This document shows, one piece after another, positions 34,621 to 42,675 of a stretch of DNA of 46,972 bases; the stretch's first letter is position 1, and the number at the start of each line of letters is the position of its first letter. This DNA is from Marinilabiliaceae bacterium JC017 (GTDB lineage Bacteria > Bacteroidota > Bacteroidia > Bacteroidales > Marinilabiliaceae). The DNA lies in NCBI GenBank assembly GCA_004296775.1, contig RHGE01000048.1, positions 1-46,972 of the forward strand, given 5' to 3'. A program made the position numbers and the translations under genes. A model generated the notes under the pieces. It saw only the letters and a program-made list of their open reading frames with translations, made no database searches and was not told the DNA's origin.

Positions 34621-34793
34621 TAAATTGTATCAGACATGAGTACCGCATAATCAGACCCTCAGACCGAATACGATAAAAATCACATTGGACTTAACAACCT
34701 AACCTAGACAAGCCAGAAAAGTACCGGGATTTGAGGCATGATGATAATATTCAATCGTACACACCACCTAACGTTTGCAAATCCACTATTCAA

Positions 34794-34914
34794 CCCCCTA
34801 AGATTAGGGGGACTAAGGGGGTATGGTTGGTCATTTTATCCACTTTATTTACCCCTTGCTTACCCCCTCTGTCTTGCAAGCAAGACATCTCCCCCTGCAA
34901 GCAGGTGGGAGAAT
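34794..34914. repeat. multi-hairpin palindromic element
   Basis: CCCCCTAA-GA-TTAGGGGG (34794-34811), TGTCTTG-CAAG-CAAGACA (34870-34887) and CCTGC-AA-GCAGG (34894-34905) are three consecutive hairpins. Runs of C and G at the two ends can also pair with one another (TAAGGGGGTA with TACCCCCT). This looks like a short non-coding intergenic element. Confidence 0.6.
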
Positions 34915-35061
34915 AAATGCTGAATTGAATAATCCTCAGTTTTGCATTTATTTATAACCGCTGTTTCCACTGTCTTAACACTAAATTGTAAGTGAATAAA
35001 AAAAGCACCAGAGAAAATACAAGGTAATTAAGAGTAAACTATAATTTACTGTTGATTTAAC

Positions 35062-35145
35062 CGCGAATTAAACGAATTTCAAACCACTGCGTGGTTTTAT
35101 GAGCCTTTCATCGAAAAGCAATTCGTATAATTCGATAAATTCGCG
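35062..35145. repeat. CGCGAATT-bounded palindromic element
   Basis: CGCGAATT (35062-35069) and AATTCGCG (35138-35145) are a perfect inverted pair. AACCAC-TGC-GTGGTT (35082-35096) forms an inner hairpin. ACGAATT and AATTCGT repeats lie inside. This is a compact palindromic intergenic repeat. Confidence 0.55.
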
Positions 35146-35221
35146 ATTGGCAAAATGTTTACAACGCAAACTTTATAGGCGTTAAACACATATGGGAAAT
35201 GTCAGCAAGAGAAGATTTAGC

Positions 35222-35809
35222 TTATATAACGAACCAACTAACCAACGGTAAATAATCCTGAAGATTCTTCTTTAAAACCTTTAAAGCCTTCGTCATTTGT
35301 GCTTCAACTGCTTTTTCAGAAATATTTAATTGCTGCGCAATTTCCCTGTTTTTTAATTCTTTAAAACGGCTTAACTGGAATATTTCCCGACAGCGTGGAG
35401 GTAATTGCTGAAGGGTTTGCTCAACTATTTGGTGTATTTCTTTTAAAACCAGTTCAGAAGTATCGAACTGCTCCAGGGCCTTTAATCCCACAATATTTTC
35501 ATCTGCAAAATTAATAATTGAGTCATCAACCAATGATTCCTTACGCCGTTTGCGCAATAGTTTTAAACAATCATTTTTCGTTACAGTAAATAACCAGGCC
35601 AAGAGATTTGAATCCACTCGCAACTCCTTACGTTTCTCCCAGAGTTTTATAAAGGCGCCCTGCGCTACGCTATTGGCAGTATCGTCATCTTGCACAAATT
35701 CTTTAGCGAAAAAGAAAAGTTTATCGTACGAGGAATCAAAAACATACCTAAAGTATTTCTCTTCATCGTTTTTAATTCCCTGAACTATATGTGTATCTAA
35801 AATCTCCAT
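35222..35809 (-). CDS. ECF RNA polymerase sigma factor
   Basis: This 195-residue sigma-70 family factor starts at the ATG at 35809, preceded by GGGGAAAA. The open frame includes six upstream codons I do not use. Region 2 (about 18-90) includes FQ-type core-binding and -10 recognition sequence (VAQGAFIKLWEKRKEL; LLAWLFTVTKNDCLKLLRKR). Region 4 (about 130-185) has LPPRCREIFQLSRFKELKN and the HTH REIAQQLNISEKAVEAQM. No C-terminal extension is present. It is the expected partner of the FecR protein at 32967-33896 and would direct transcription of susC and perhaps the divergent GH115. It is separated from fecR by the repeat island. Confidence 0.93.
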   Translation of the reverse strand: MEILDTHIVQGIKNDEEKYFRYVFDSSYDKLFFFAKEFVQDDDTANSVAQGAFIKLWEKRKELRVDSNLLAWLFTVTKNDCLKLLRKRRKESLVDDSIINFADENIVGLKALEQFDTSELVLKEIHQIVEQTLQQLPPRCREIFQLSRFKELKNREIAQQLNISEKAVEAQMTKALKVLKKNLQDYLPLVSWFVI

Positions 35810-36338
35810 TTTTCCCCGCGGCCACAAATATATAATAACAAATTATTCTAAAAGGTATCATTTGTTCTATTTTGAAGAAATAAAGCTTTCATTACGTTAT
35901 TTTTTGCAGGATAACAAATAAAAAGTAAGATTTCCTTTCTTATCCACAATAAAAAGCTCATGGTAGATGGAATTTGACTGTTTCATTTTTACAAAACCAA
36001 TTCACGCAACCATCCCGAATGGATTAAATCATTAATTCTAACGATATAGTATTAATTTTTTGAAATTCGCTTCATCTCTCCACCATCAATAGCACAAAAC
36101 AGAAAATAACCCATCAAATATAAAAGAATAAACTGACGTAATAATAAAGACATTGCTACGTAATGAAAAACATTTCAATTTTTTTTCATTTTCCCTTAGT
36201 AGTTGTTTTTACTATTTGCGTAATACCTGTAGAATAATGCCAACCAGGAAAGATAATGGTGCAGGTACCTAAACATGGTATCAAACTACAAAGTGATTTA
36301 CCGGTGGCATTCATTATCAATATTATAAAACATTATTT
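35810..36338. other. divergent intergenic region between sigma gene and GH115
   Basis: This AT-rich region has no open frame of interest and probably holds both promoters. On the minus strand TATATTTG (plus-strand 35825-35832) fits the -7 box for the sigma gene. No convincing -7/-33 pair was recognised for the GH115 gene. Confidence 0.5.
35825..35832 (-). promoter_or_regulatory. candidate -7 element for the ECF sigma gene
   Basis: On the minus strand TATATTTG matches TAnnTTTG. TTTT lies 17-18 bases upstream in place of a TTTG -33 box. Transcription would start about ten bases before the ATG, giving a very short leader. Confidence 0.25.
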
Positions 36339-39218
36339 ATGCGTTTAAAAAGCACACTGAATAAACCATTACTCTGTTTGAGTCTTCTCCTTGGACTAAG
36401 TTATCTGGGATTAAGTGCCCAAACAGTACAAATCAAGGTATCTGAAAAAAAAATAAGAAAAGCCTTTCCGCTTGTTTCATCGGGCACTTCAGCTAACATT
36501 TACATTGATCAATCAGATTACAAGGTGGTAGAAATATCAGCAAACCTTTTGTCCGATGACGTCGAACGGGTAACAGCTATAAAACCTGATGTTTCCACTA
36601 CTAATGACATCAAATCGGAATATGCAGTAATTATCGGTACGTTGGGAAAGAATAAACTGATTGACCAGCTCGTAAAAAAGGAGAAACTGGATGTTAGCGC
36701 CATCAAAAACAAATGGGAATCATACATTGTGGCGACCCTTAAAAATCCGTTTCCCGGGGTAAAGCAAGCATTGGTAATTGCCGGTAATGACCGGCGGGGA
36801 ACGGCCTATGGTATCTTTACCCTCTCTGAAGGTATTGGCGTATCGCCCTGGTATTGGTGGGCTGATTTACATCCGACACAGCGCAAACAATTATTTGTTG
36901 AACCTGGCATTTATACACAAGGGTCACCTTCGGTAAAATTCCGCGGCATCTTTATTAACGATGAAGGATTCGGCGGTCTCAATATCTGGGCGAAAAAAAC
37001 CTTTGAAACCGATCCGGGAGACATTGGTCCCAAAACATACGGCAAGGTCTTTGAGCTTTTATTGCGCTTAAAAGCCAACTATTGCTGGCCTGCCATGCAC
37101 GCCTGTACAAAGCCCTTCTATTATTACCCGGAAAATCCCGTGGTTGCCGATGATTATGCCATCGTCATTGGCACGTCACACTGTGAACAGATGCATTGCA
37201 ACACAATGACCGAATGGGATGTTGATGCCACCGGCCCCTGGAATTACAACCTCAACCGTGACAGAATAAAAGCATTCTGGAATGACCGGATAAACACCAC
37301 CCACAAATATGAAAACACCTACACATTAGGTATGCGTGGAACGGAAGACATTGAGATGGAAGGAGCTGACAACGTGGCTGACATGGTAAGAATCACCCAA
37401 CAGGCCATAGACGATCAACGGCAAATCCTTGCAAACAACATCAATAAGGATATTGAAACCATACCACAAATATTATGCACTTATAAGGAAGTACTGGTAA
37501 CCTACCAAAATGGCTTAAAAGTACCGGAAGATGTTACACTGTTGTGGGCCGATGACAACCACGGATACACCCGGCAGCTCTGCACGCCTGAAGAACAAAA
37601 ACGTTCCGGTGGTTCGGGAGTTTACTACCACCTTTCCTTACTGGGCACTCCTGAAGGATATTTGTGGTTAAATACCATTTCACCCAGCCTGGTAGCCTAC
37701 GAAATGACCAAAGCCTACCATTACGGTGCCGATCGCATATGGGTATTCAACATCGGCGATATAAAACCGCATGAAAAAGAACTGACCATGGCATTAGAGC
37801 TGGCCTGGGACATTAATCGCTGGACACCTGAAAATGCCGATCAATTCATAAAAGAATGGTCAGCCAAAGCTTTCGGAGAAGAAACGGCTGCTGAAGTGGC
37901 TGCCCTAATGAAAGAATATTACACACTGGCTGCTTCGGGTAAACCAGAACAATGTTATCGTCTGGACTATTCGCCGGCAGAACTGGATGCACGGATTGCA
38001 CAATATCGCCAGCTTTCTGAAAAAGCATATGTATTAAAAAAACGCATTCCGAAAAATCTAAGAGCTGCCTATTATGAATTGATAGAGTACCCCATATTAG
38101 GCTGCCGCTGGATGAATGAACGGAATTTACTGGCTCGCCGCAGCCTGATAAAAGCCGCCACGGGTGAAGCTTCTGCCTTAAACGATGCAAAAGGAGCCAT
38201 TGCCAGTCAGGCTCAACTTGATTCCATCACCAATTATTACAATGCGATCAATGCCGATGGAAAATGGAACCATATCATGAACTGGCACCCCTTCTCCTGG
38301 GGCAGAATGCCGAAGGTGGCCACTTCAGAAATGATTGAAAGAGCTAAAATATCGCCGGCACCGGTTGCAATCAATCTGCAAAAAGGCCGTTTGAAAACGC
38401 CGCTTGTACTGGAGAACAACACCCTCAAAAACATGGGAAACCTCAAGGCACCAAAGGACAGCAGCTACTATGCCGAATTCCAATGGAACGCAGAGAAAAA
38501 GGGAAAAACCGCCCTTTGGATATTCGCTACCATTCCTACAGCTTATGTGCCTTCATTTACAGTAGCAGTGAATGATAGTGCTAAAACCACGGTCCTGAAA
38601 CACATCGGAAATATCTGGCACACACAGGCTGCAGCACCAATCTGGTATAATATGGGTGAGTTCGAAATTCAGGAAGGTAAAAACACCTTGAAACTGGCTT
38701 TACCCGATTCACTGCTTGATATCAGCGGCATCTACCTGGGCTGGTATCCGCCATCCAGAAAAAACTATTCCCAACACATCATGGCTGAACAATTCAGCAA
38801 TAAACAAGATGCCTCAGCATCCACTGTCAATGTTGTTCCGGGTTTAGGATTGAGCAAAGGGGTATCCACCATGCCTTTCACTGCTGAATCGATGGATTTT
38901 AACCAGGTAAACGAGGCACCATGGGTGGAATACTCCATCAAAGTACCTAAAGGTCACAGTCAAATTGACATTCGGACATTGCCTACTCAACGCATTCACG
39001 AAGGACGCGGCGTGCGCTATGCCACATCCATAAATAATCAGAAACCTGTGCTATGTGATATCCAGGCAGATGAATTCACTCCCGAATGGCAGGATAATGT
39101 TATCAGGGGATTTGCTTCACGCACCATTGACTACGAGGCATCAAAAGAAGAGGAGATCATCCTGCGCATCTACCTCCTCGATCCGGGCGTAGTAATAAGA
39201 GATATTGTTATCAATTAG
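36339..39218 (+). CDS. GH115 alpha-glucuronidase family protein
   Basis: This 959-residue secreted protein has a signal peptide ending near residue 27 (LGLSAQ). It is colinear with GH115: an N-terminal alpha/beta domain (FPLVSSGTSANIYIDQSDYK, IIGTLGKN), a barrel with GVSPWYWWADLHP, KFRGIFINDEGFG, LLRLKANYCWPAMH and GTSHCEQMHCN, a helical bundle, and the C-terminal sandwich. GH115 enzymes remove alpha-1,2-linked glucuronic or 4-O-methylglucuronic acid from xylan, and members also occur in arabinogalactan PULs. It is transcribed away from the sigma gene and ends at its own terminator, so it is probably part of the PUL regulon as a separate unit. Confidence 0.93.
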   Translation: MRLKSTLNKPLLCLSLLLGLSYLGLSAQTVQIKVSEKKIRKAFPLVSSGTSANIYIDQSDYKVVEISANLLSDDVERVTAIKPDVSTTNDIKSEYAVIIGTLGKNKLIDQLVKKEKLDVSAIKNKWESYIVATLKNPFPGVKQALVIAGNDRRGTAYGIFTLSEGIGVSPWYWWADLHPTQRKQLFVEPGIYTQGSPSVKFRGIFINDEGFGGLNIWAKKTFETDPGDIGPKTYGKVFELLLRLKANYCWPAMHACTKPFYYYPENPVVADDYAIVIGTSHCEQMHCNTMTEWDVDATGPWNYNLNRDRIKAFWNDRINTTHKYENTYTLGMRGTEDIEMEGADNVADMVRITQQAIDDQRQILANNINKDIETIPQILCTYKEVLVTYQNGLKVPEDVTLLWADDNHGYTRQLCTPEEQKRSGGSGVYYHLSLLGTPEGYLWLNTISPSLVAYEMTKAYHYGADRIWVFNIGDIKPHEKELTMALELAWDINRWTPENADQFIKEWSAKAFGEETAAEVAALMKEYYTLAASGKPEQCYRLDYSPAELDARIAQYRQLSEKAYVLKKRIPKNLRAAYYELIEYPILGCRWMNERNLLARRSLIKAATGEASALNDAKGAIASQAQLDSITNYYNAINADGKWNHIMNWHPFSWGRMPKVATSEMIERAKISPAPVAINLQKGRLKTPLVLENNTLKNMGNLKAPKDSSYYAEFQWNAEKKGKTALWIFATIPTAYVPSFTVAVNDSAKTTVLKHIGNIWHTQAAAPIWYNMGEFEIQEGKNTLKLALPDSLLDISGIYLGWYPPSRKNYSQHIMAEQFSNKQDASASTVNVVPGLGLSKGVSTMPFTAESMDFNQVNEAPWVEYSIKVPKGHSQIDIRTLPTQRIHEGRGVRYATSINNQKPVLCDIQADEFTPEWQDNVIRGFASRTIDYEASKEEEIILRIYLLDPGVVIRDIVIN

Positions 39219-39245
39219 CTTTTGATTTATATTAACTGAGAAAAT

Positions 39246-39282
39246 GAGCGTATTTATGGGAGAATATCCTGTAAATACGCTC
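39246..39282 (+). terminator. terminator of GH115
   Basis: GAGCGTATTTA (39246-39256) pairs perfectly with TAAATACGCTC (39272-39282) and is followed by TTTT. It lies 28 bases past the stop codon. The convergent polyferredoxin gene ends at 39446, so it may work in both directions. Confidence 0.8.
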
Positions 39283-39445
39283 TTTTCATTCTTTAAAAGA
39301 CTAACAGTATTCGAAGAATCTGCCTTTCCAATGAGCACTCCCCAAAAGCATCGCTATCGGCTCTAACAAAATATAGACTTTGTTTTTTCCTCATTAATAA
39401 ACTAAATAATAGACACAAAATGTGCAAAAAACTCAAAACAATAGT

Positions 39446-40237
39446 CTAATTAAAGATGAAATAAAGCACTGTAGCTAATACGTAGATACATGTTGCAATA
39501 ATACTAAAAGAAAGACTATTAACTTTTATTCCCATTATTTTTAAGTGCAAAGCTTTGTGTTTAGTCGGACAGACATCCCTATCCAGACAATTAAAACAGC
39601 TCAAACAATCATTGCCGGCAATATGCTTCTTTTGAGAGGGGGATAATTGCATAGGACAAACTTTATCACATTTCTTGCAGGAGATACATTTATTAGTATC
39701 ACGTTCTATGACTGAAAAAGGCAACAGACGATTGATAAGGTTGTAAGCTCCCTTCTGGAAACACAAATACTTACAAAAAAAACGTGGCAGAAAAAAGGGA
39801 ATGAGCAGCACCGCAATGTGCTTGAATTTAATATATCCAGAAGTAAAGATATTAGTTTTGTACATAACCATGTGATCACCGAAGTAATCTACATTCCGAA
39901 TAATCATCAAGCTTACAAAATAGACCATCAGAGGATATTTCAAGAAGCTCAATAGTTTATGAACATTCATGGGTAACTGAAATTGCCATCTGGGCAAAAA
40001 CCTGGTTCCAATGCGTGATATAAAATAAGAGGCATTTCCAAAAGGACAGGCCCAACCACAAAACCAAGGACCTAATAAAATAATGGAACCCAATACTACA
40101 TACTCAGTTTCTAAATCGTAACCAGCATGACCGAAGATGTGAGGAATGAGCACCAATCCATGAAACATTAAGGTAAAAACCGCTCTAATCCAATCGCGAT
40201 AACGGGTAAAGGGCGTTACTTTTTTAATTTGTTTCAT
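39446..40237 (-). CDS. NapH/NosR-like membrane polyferredoxin
   Basis: This 263-residue inner-membrane protein has about four or five membrane helices. A CGWACPFG motif follows the second helix, a second CKYLCFQKGAYN motif comes later, and two ferredoxin clusters lie near the C-terminus (CISCKKCDKVCP and CLSCFNCLDRDVCP). This is the layout of NapH, CcoG and related 4Fe-4S membrane proteins that move electrons from quinol or to periplasmic enzymes. No partner reductase is present in the window. It starts 10 bases after the PAP2 stop codon, so the two are co-transcribed. Confidence 0.85.
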   Translation of the reverse strand: MKQIKKVTPFTRYRDWIRAVFTLMFHGLVLIPHIFGHAGYDLETEYVVLGSIILLGPWFCGWACPFGNASYFISRIGTRFLPRWQFQLPMNVHKLLSFLKYPLMVYFVSLMIIRNVDYFGDHMVMYKTNIFTSGYIKFKHIAVLLIPFFLPRFFCKYLCFQKGAYNLINRLLPFSVIERDTNKCISCKKCDKVCPMQLSPSQKKHIAGNDCLSCFNCLDRDVCPTKHKALHLKIMGIKVNSLSFSIIATCIYVLATVLYFIFN

Positions 40238-40247
40238 ATTATTGTTT

Positions 40248-41003
40248 TTAAAAATTGTATGTCAATGAAATACAGCAGACATCTTCTCTTTTTATCGGAG
40301 TAATGGCAAGCTTTTTCTTAGAAAGCTTATCATGCAGGAAATAGCTAAGATCTACAGATAGAAATCCGATACCAGCACCAAGCAATACATCCGATATCCA
40401 ATGCTTATTCTTCAAAATTCTGCAGACGCCCGTGGTAGCTGCCATGGAATATCCCATCCATCGAACCCATCGGAATCTTTTCCCATATTCTTTATCAAGA
40501 AAACGGGCAGCCAGAAATGCCTGGGCAGTATGACCGGAAGGAAAGGAATTACTTACAGAACCGTCAGGGCGCAGCCGGGAAGTTTGGTTTTTCAACAGAT
40601 GAACCGTTGAGGTGCACAATAACTCGGCCGTTAATAATCTAACAGTTTGGCATATATATATCGAATTGTTTGGTATACTGATGGTGTTCAAACCATATAC
40701 CAATACGATAGGGATAAATTGCAGGTAATCATCGATGCTATAGGTATACCCGGGAAAGGTTTTTAACGCATTGTACTGAATACCATGTTTGTTGAGCCAC
40801 CACTTCTTTTGGGAGCCAAAATATTCGAATGCTATTCCAGCCGATGCCAGGGTTATTGGTAGTAATAAACCCAAATGGTTTTGACTGCCATTGGTAAAAC
40901 TTGCTGATTTCTCAAAAGAGTATTGCCTGATTTCTTTAGCCTGACCGGTTATTTGTATGATTGAAACCAGCAACCATAAACCCAACAGAATTGTTTCCTT
41001 CAT
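40248..41003 (-). CDS. PAP2 superfamily phosphatase
   Basis: This 251-residue membrane protein starts at the ATG at 41003; the open frame uses a TTG six codons earlier, which I consider less likely because AAGGAAGG precedes the ATG. A signal or first helix is at about 3-20 (ILLGLWLLVSIIQI). The three PAP2 motifs are present in order: KNQTSRLRP, FPSGHTAQAF and CRILKNKHWISDV. It should dephosphorylate lipid substrates such as phosphatidic acid or undecaprenyl pyrophosphate at the periplasmic face. It overlaps functionally with nothing in the PUL and forms an operon with the polyferredoxin. Confidence 0.85.
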   Translation of the reverse strand: MKETILLGLWLLVSIIQITGQAKEIRQYSFEKSASFTNGSQNHLGLLLPITLASAGIAFEYFGSQKKWWLNKHGIQYNALKTFPGYTYSIDDYLQFIPIVLVYGLNTISIPNNSIYICQTVRLLTAELLCTSTVHLLKNQTSRLRPDGSVSNSFPSGHTAQAFLAARFLDKEYGKRFRWVRWMGYSMAATTGVCRILKNKHWISDVLLGAGIGFLSVDLSYFLHDKLSKKKLAITPIKREDVCCISLTYNF

Positions 41004-41128
41004 CCTTCCTTTTTTTCGCAAAGAAAGGTTGGCATCTTACACGAGTCGTCTTATCTGCTCAGTTGGAACAATTCAACCTTTGAAAAAAGGTTCAAAATGC
41101 GCAGTTAGGTCTTGTAAGGCTTAGATTG

Positions 41129-42208
41129 TCAAATGTATTCTTTCCTAAACTGAGAAGGCGTTTTCCCTGTATATTTTTTGAAGATGTTGTTAAAGGTCGT
41201 CTTGGAATTGAAACCGGAATCATATGCCAGCGCCAATATAGTGTAGGTTTTATAGCGCGGATCTATAGCTCTTTTCTTGAACTCTTCTATCCTGAATCGG
41301 TTCACATAGTCATTGAAATTACAGGCCAGCTTTTCACTTAGTACCTGGGAAAGGTATTGCCTGGATACTTTCAAAGTATTGGCCACCTCCTGAATAGTTA
41401 AATCTCCTTTAAGATAGGGAGCTTCGGTCTGCATATAATGTTCCAGCTGATGCCTGATTTGTTCCAATCGTAATCCTGAAACTCCTGATCCCGAATACTT
41501 AGGTTGCTCATTTTTGGCAGGTACTAAAAGCGATAAATCATGAACCATTTGAGGTTGGCTAAGTGTTTTATAACTGATAAAGTAAACCATTAAAAGAAGC
41601 AAAATATCAACAACATGAAACATGTCGAAAGCTTCAATGATCTGAAATCCTTCATTTACATCATCGGCAACATCAAAAATGACCGTTATAGCGAATATTA
41701 CCAACAATGAGATTATCAAGGATTTATTATGAATAAACCTACTTTTCTCATTGATTGATTGTTTTAACTCCCTATAGCTTACTGGAAGTATTACCAACCA
41801 AAACAAGGAGTTGATAGCAGTAATTTCATATGAGAAGGATGAATCAACATAGGTGTCAAAAGAAAGAGTACCCACAGAGGACAAAGAAATAGCACAGTAA
41901 ATAACGCTTACAAACAAAGGAATAAAGAATAAATACCTGGAAATGGAATAATCAGACGCGACCGATACTTTTATATAAACATACAACAAAACCGGAATAG
42001 TTAATTTAGACACCGTAAAAGGAAGTATCCATAAACCATTAGTGACATTTGGATAATAATGCTCAAATAATTCGATGCCATAAGTTAAAGCAATCACTGA
42101 TACCAAAGCACCCAATAACCGATTCTCTTGAACGTTGTGTTTTCTTGTAAAAAAAAACAAGGATAATACCCATCCCTGAATCACCAGCAGCAGCATCAAT
42201 ACGTCCAT
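41129..42208 (-). CDS. AraC-family regulator with N-terminal membrane domain
   Basis: This 359-residue protein has seven or so hydrophobic helices in residues 1-225 and a C-terminal AraC DNA-binding domain (about 250-359). The first HTH is around QEVANTLKVSRQYLSQVLSE and the second around ILALAYDSGFNSKTTFNNIF, with the terminal KKYTGKTPSQFRKEY. This is the membrane-anchored AraC type common in Bacteroidota. A 7-bp hairpin with a GAAA loop (41075-41092) lies just past the stop codon. It is divergent from the serine hydrolase gene across 467 bases and may regulate it, which is inference. Confidence 0.85.
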   Translation of the reverse strand: MDVLMLLLVIQGWVLSLFFFTRKHNVQENRLLGALVSVIALTYGIELFEHYYPNVTNGLWILPFTVSKLTIPVLLYVYIKVSVASDYSISRYLFFIPLFVSVIYCAISLSSVGTLSFDTYVDSSFSYEITAINSLFWLVILPVSYRELKQSINEKSRFIHNKSLIISLLVIFAITVIFDVADDVNEGFQIIEAFDMFHVVDILLLLMVYFISYKTLSQPQMVHDLSLLVPAKNEQPKYSGSGVSGLRLEQIRHQLEHYMQTEAPYLKGDLTIQEVANTLKVSRQYLSQVLSEKLACNFNDYVNRFRIEEFKKRAIDPRYKTYTILALAYDSGFNSKTTFNNIFKKYTGKTPSQFRKEYI

Positions 42209-42675
42209 AAATTCATATTTGATGTGACAAAGATAAATTATTGCCTTTTATTTCATAGAGCTGATTACAAATACACCAAATGAGCCCACCACCCGATCTT
42301 TACCATTTTGGGCTGCTCTTTTCTCTCCTAGCTTTAATGTCATTCACTAAAAAATATACACAATACTTTTACTCTCCTTTATGGCTCATTTTATGAATGG
42401 TTTTGCACTCATAATGATCAATTCAAAACAATTAGATCACTTCTGTCTCAAAGCCAACACCGTCACATTAATTCGAACCTGGATAAATCAGAATATCATT
42501 TAGATATGAGTAATCAATACTTATTAACACCGAAAAAGGGAATATTTGTCCAGGGAATACACAAATACCAATGATAAGCGCCTAATAACTATCGAGTAAT
42601 TATCCATCTCGATTTGTAACCGGTTAGTTTTTGCATGCGTCAAAGAAATGAAATTACTAACCAGACAAAAAAATT
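42209..42675. other. divergent intergenic region between AraC gene and serine hydrolase
   Basis: No gene or repeat was recognised. TTAGTTTTTGC near 42625 resembles a promoter -7 box but with a three-base spacer (TAnnnTTTG), so I do not call it. The region must contain the promoters of both flanking genes. Confidence 0.45.

Larger units (their letters stand above)
33897..35221. other. 1.3-kb non-coding repeat island between sigma and anti-sigma genes
   Basis: No credible gene is seen. In order it contains the fecR leader and copy 3 of the 38-bp repeat (34121-34158). Leader-like box B follows (34269-34303), then the 41-bp palindromic tandem array (34351-34620). A C/G-run palindromic element lies at 34794-34914 and a CGCGAATT-bounded palindrome at 35062-35145. 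Short open frames at 34731-34923 run through palindromes and are not annotated. Confidence 0.75.

Noticed and set aside
34731-34923. Two overlapping 61-residue open frames
   Set aside because: They span the three-hairpin element and have no recognisable protein features.
42615-42640. Promoter of the serine hydrolase (TTAGTTTTTGC)
   Set aside because: The spacer between TA and TTTG is three bases rather than two, and no properly spaced -33 box is present.
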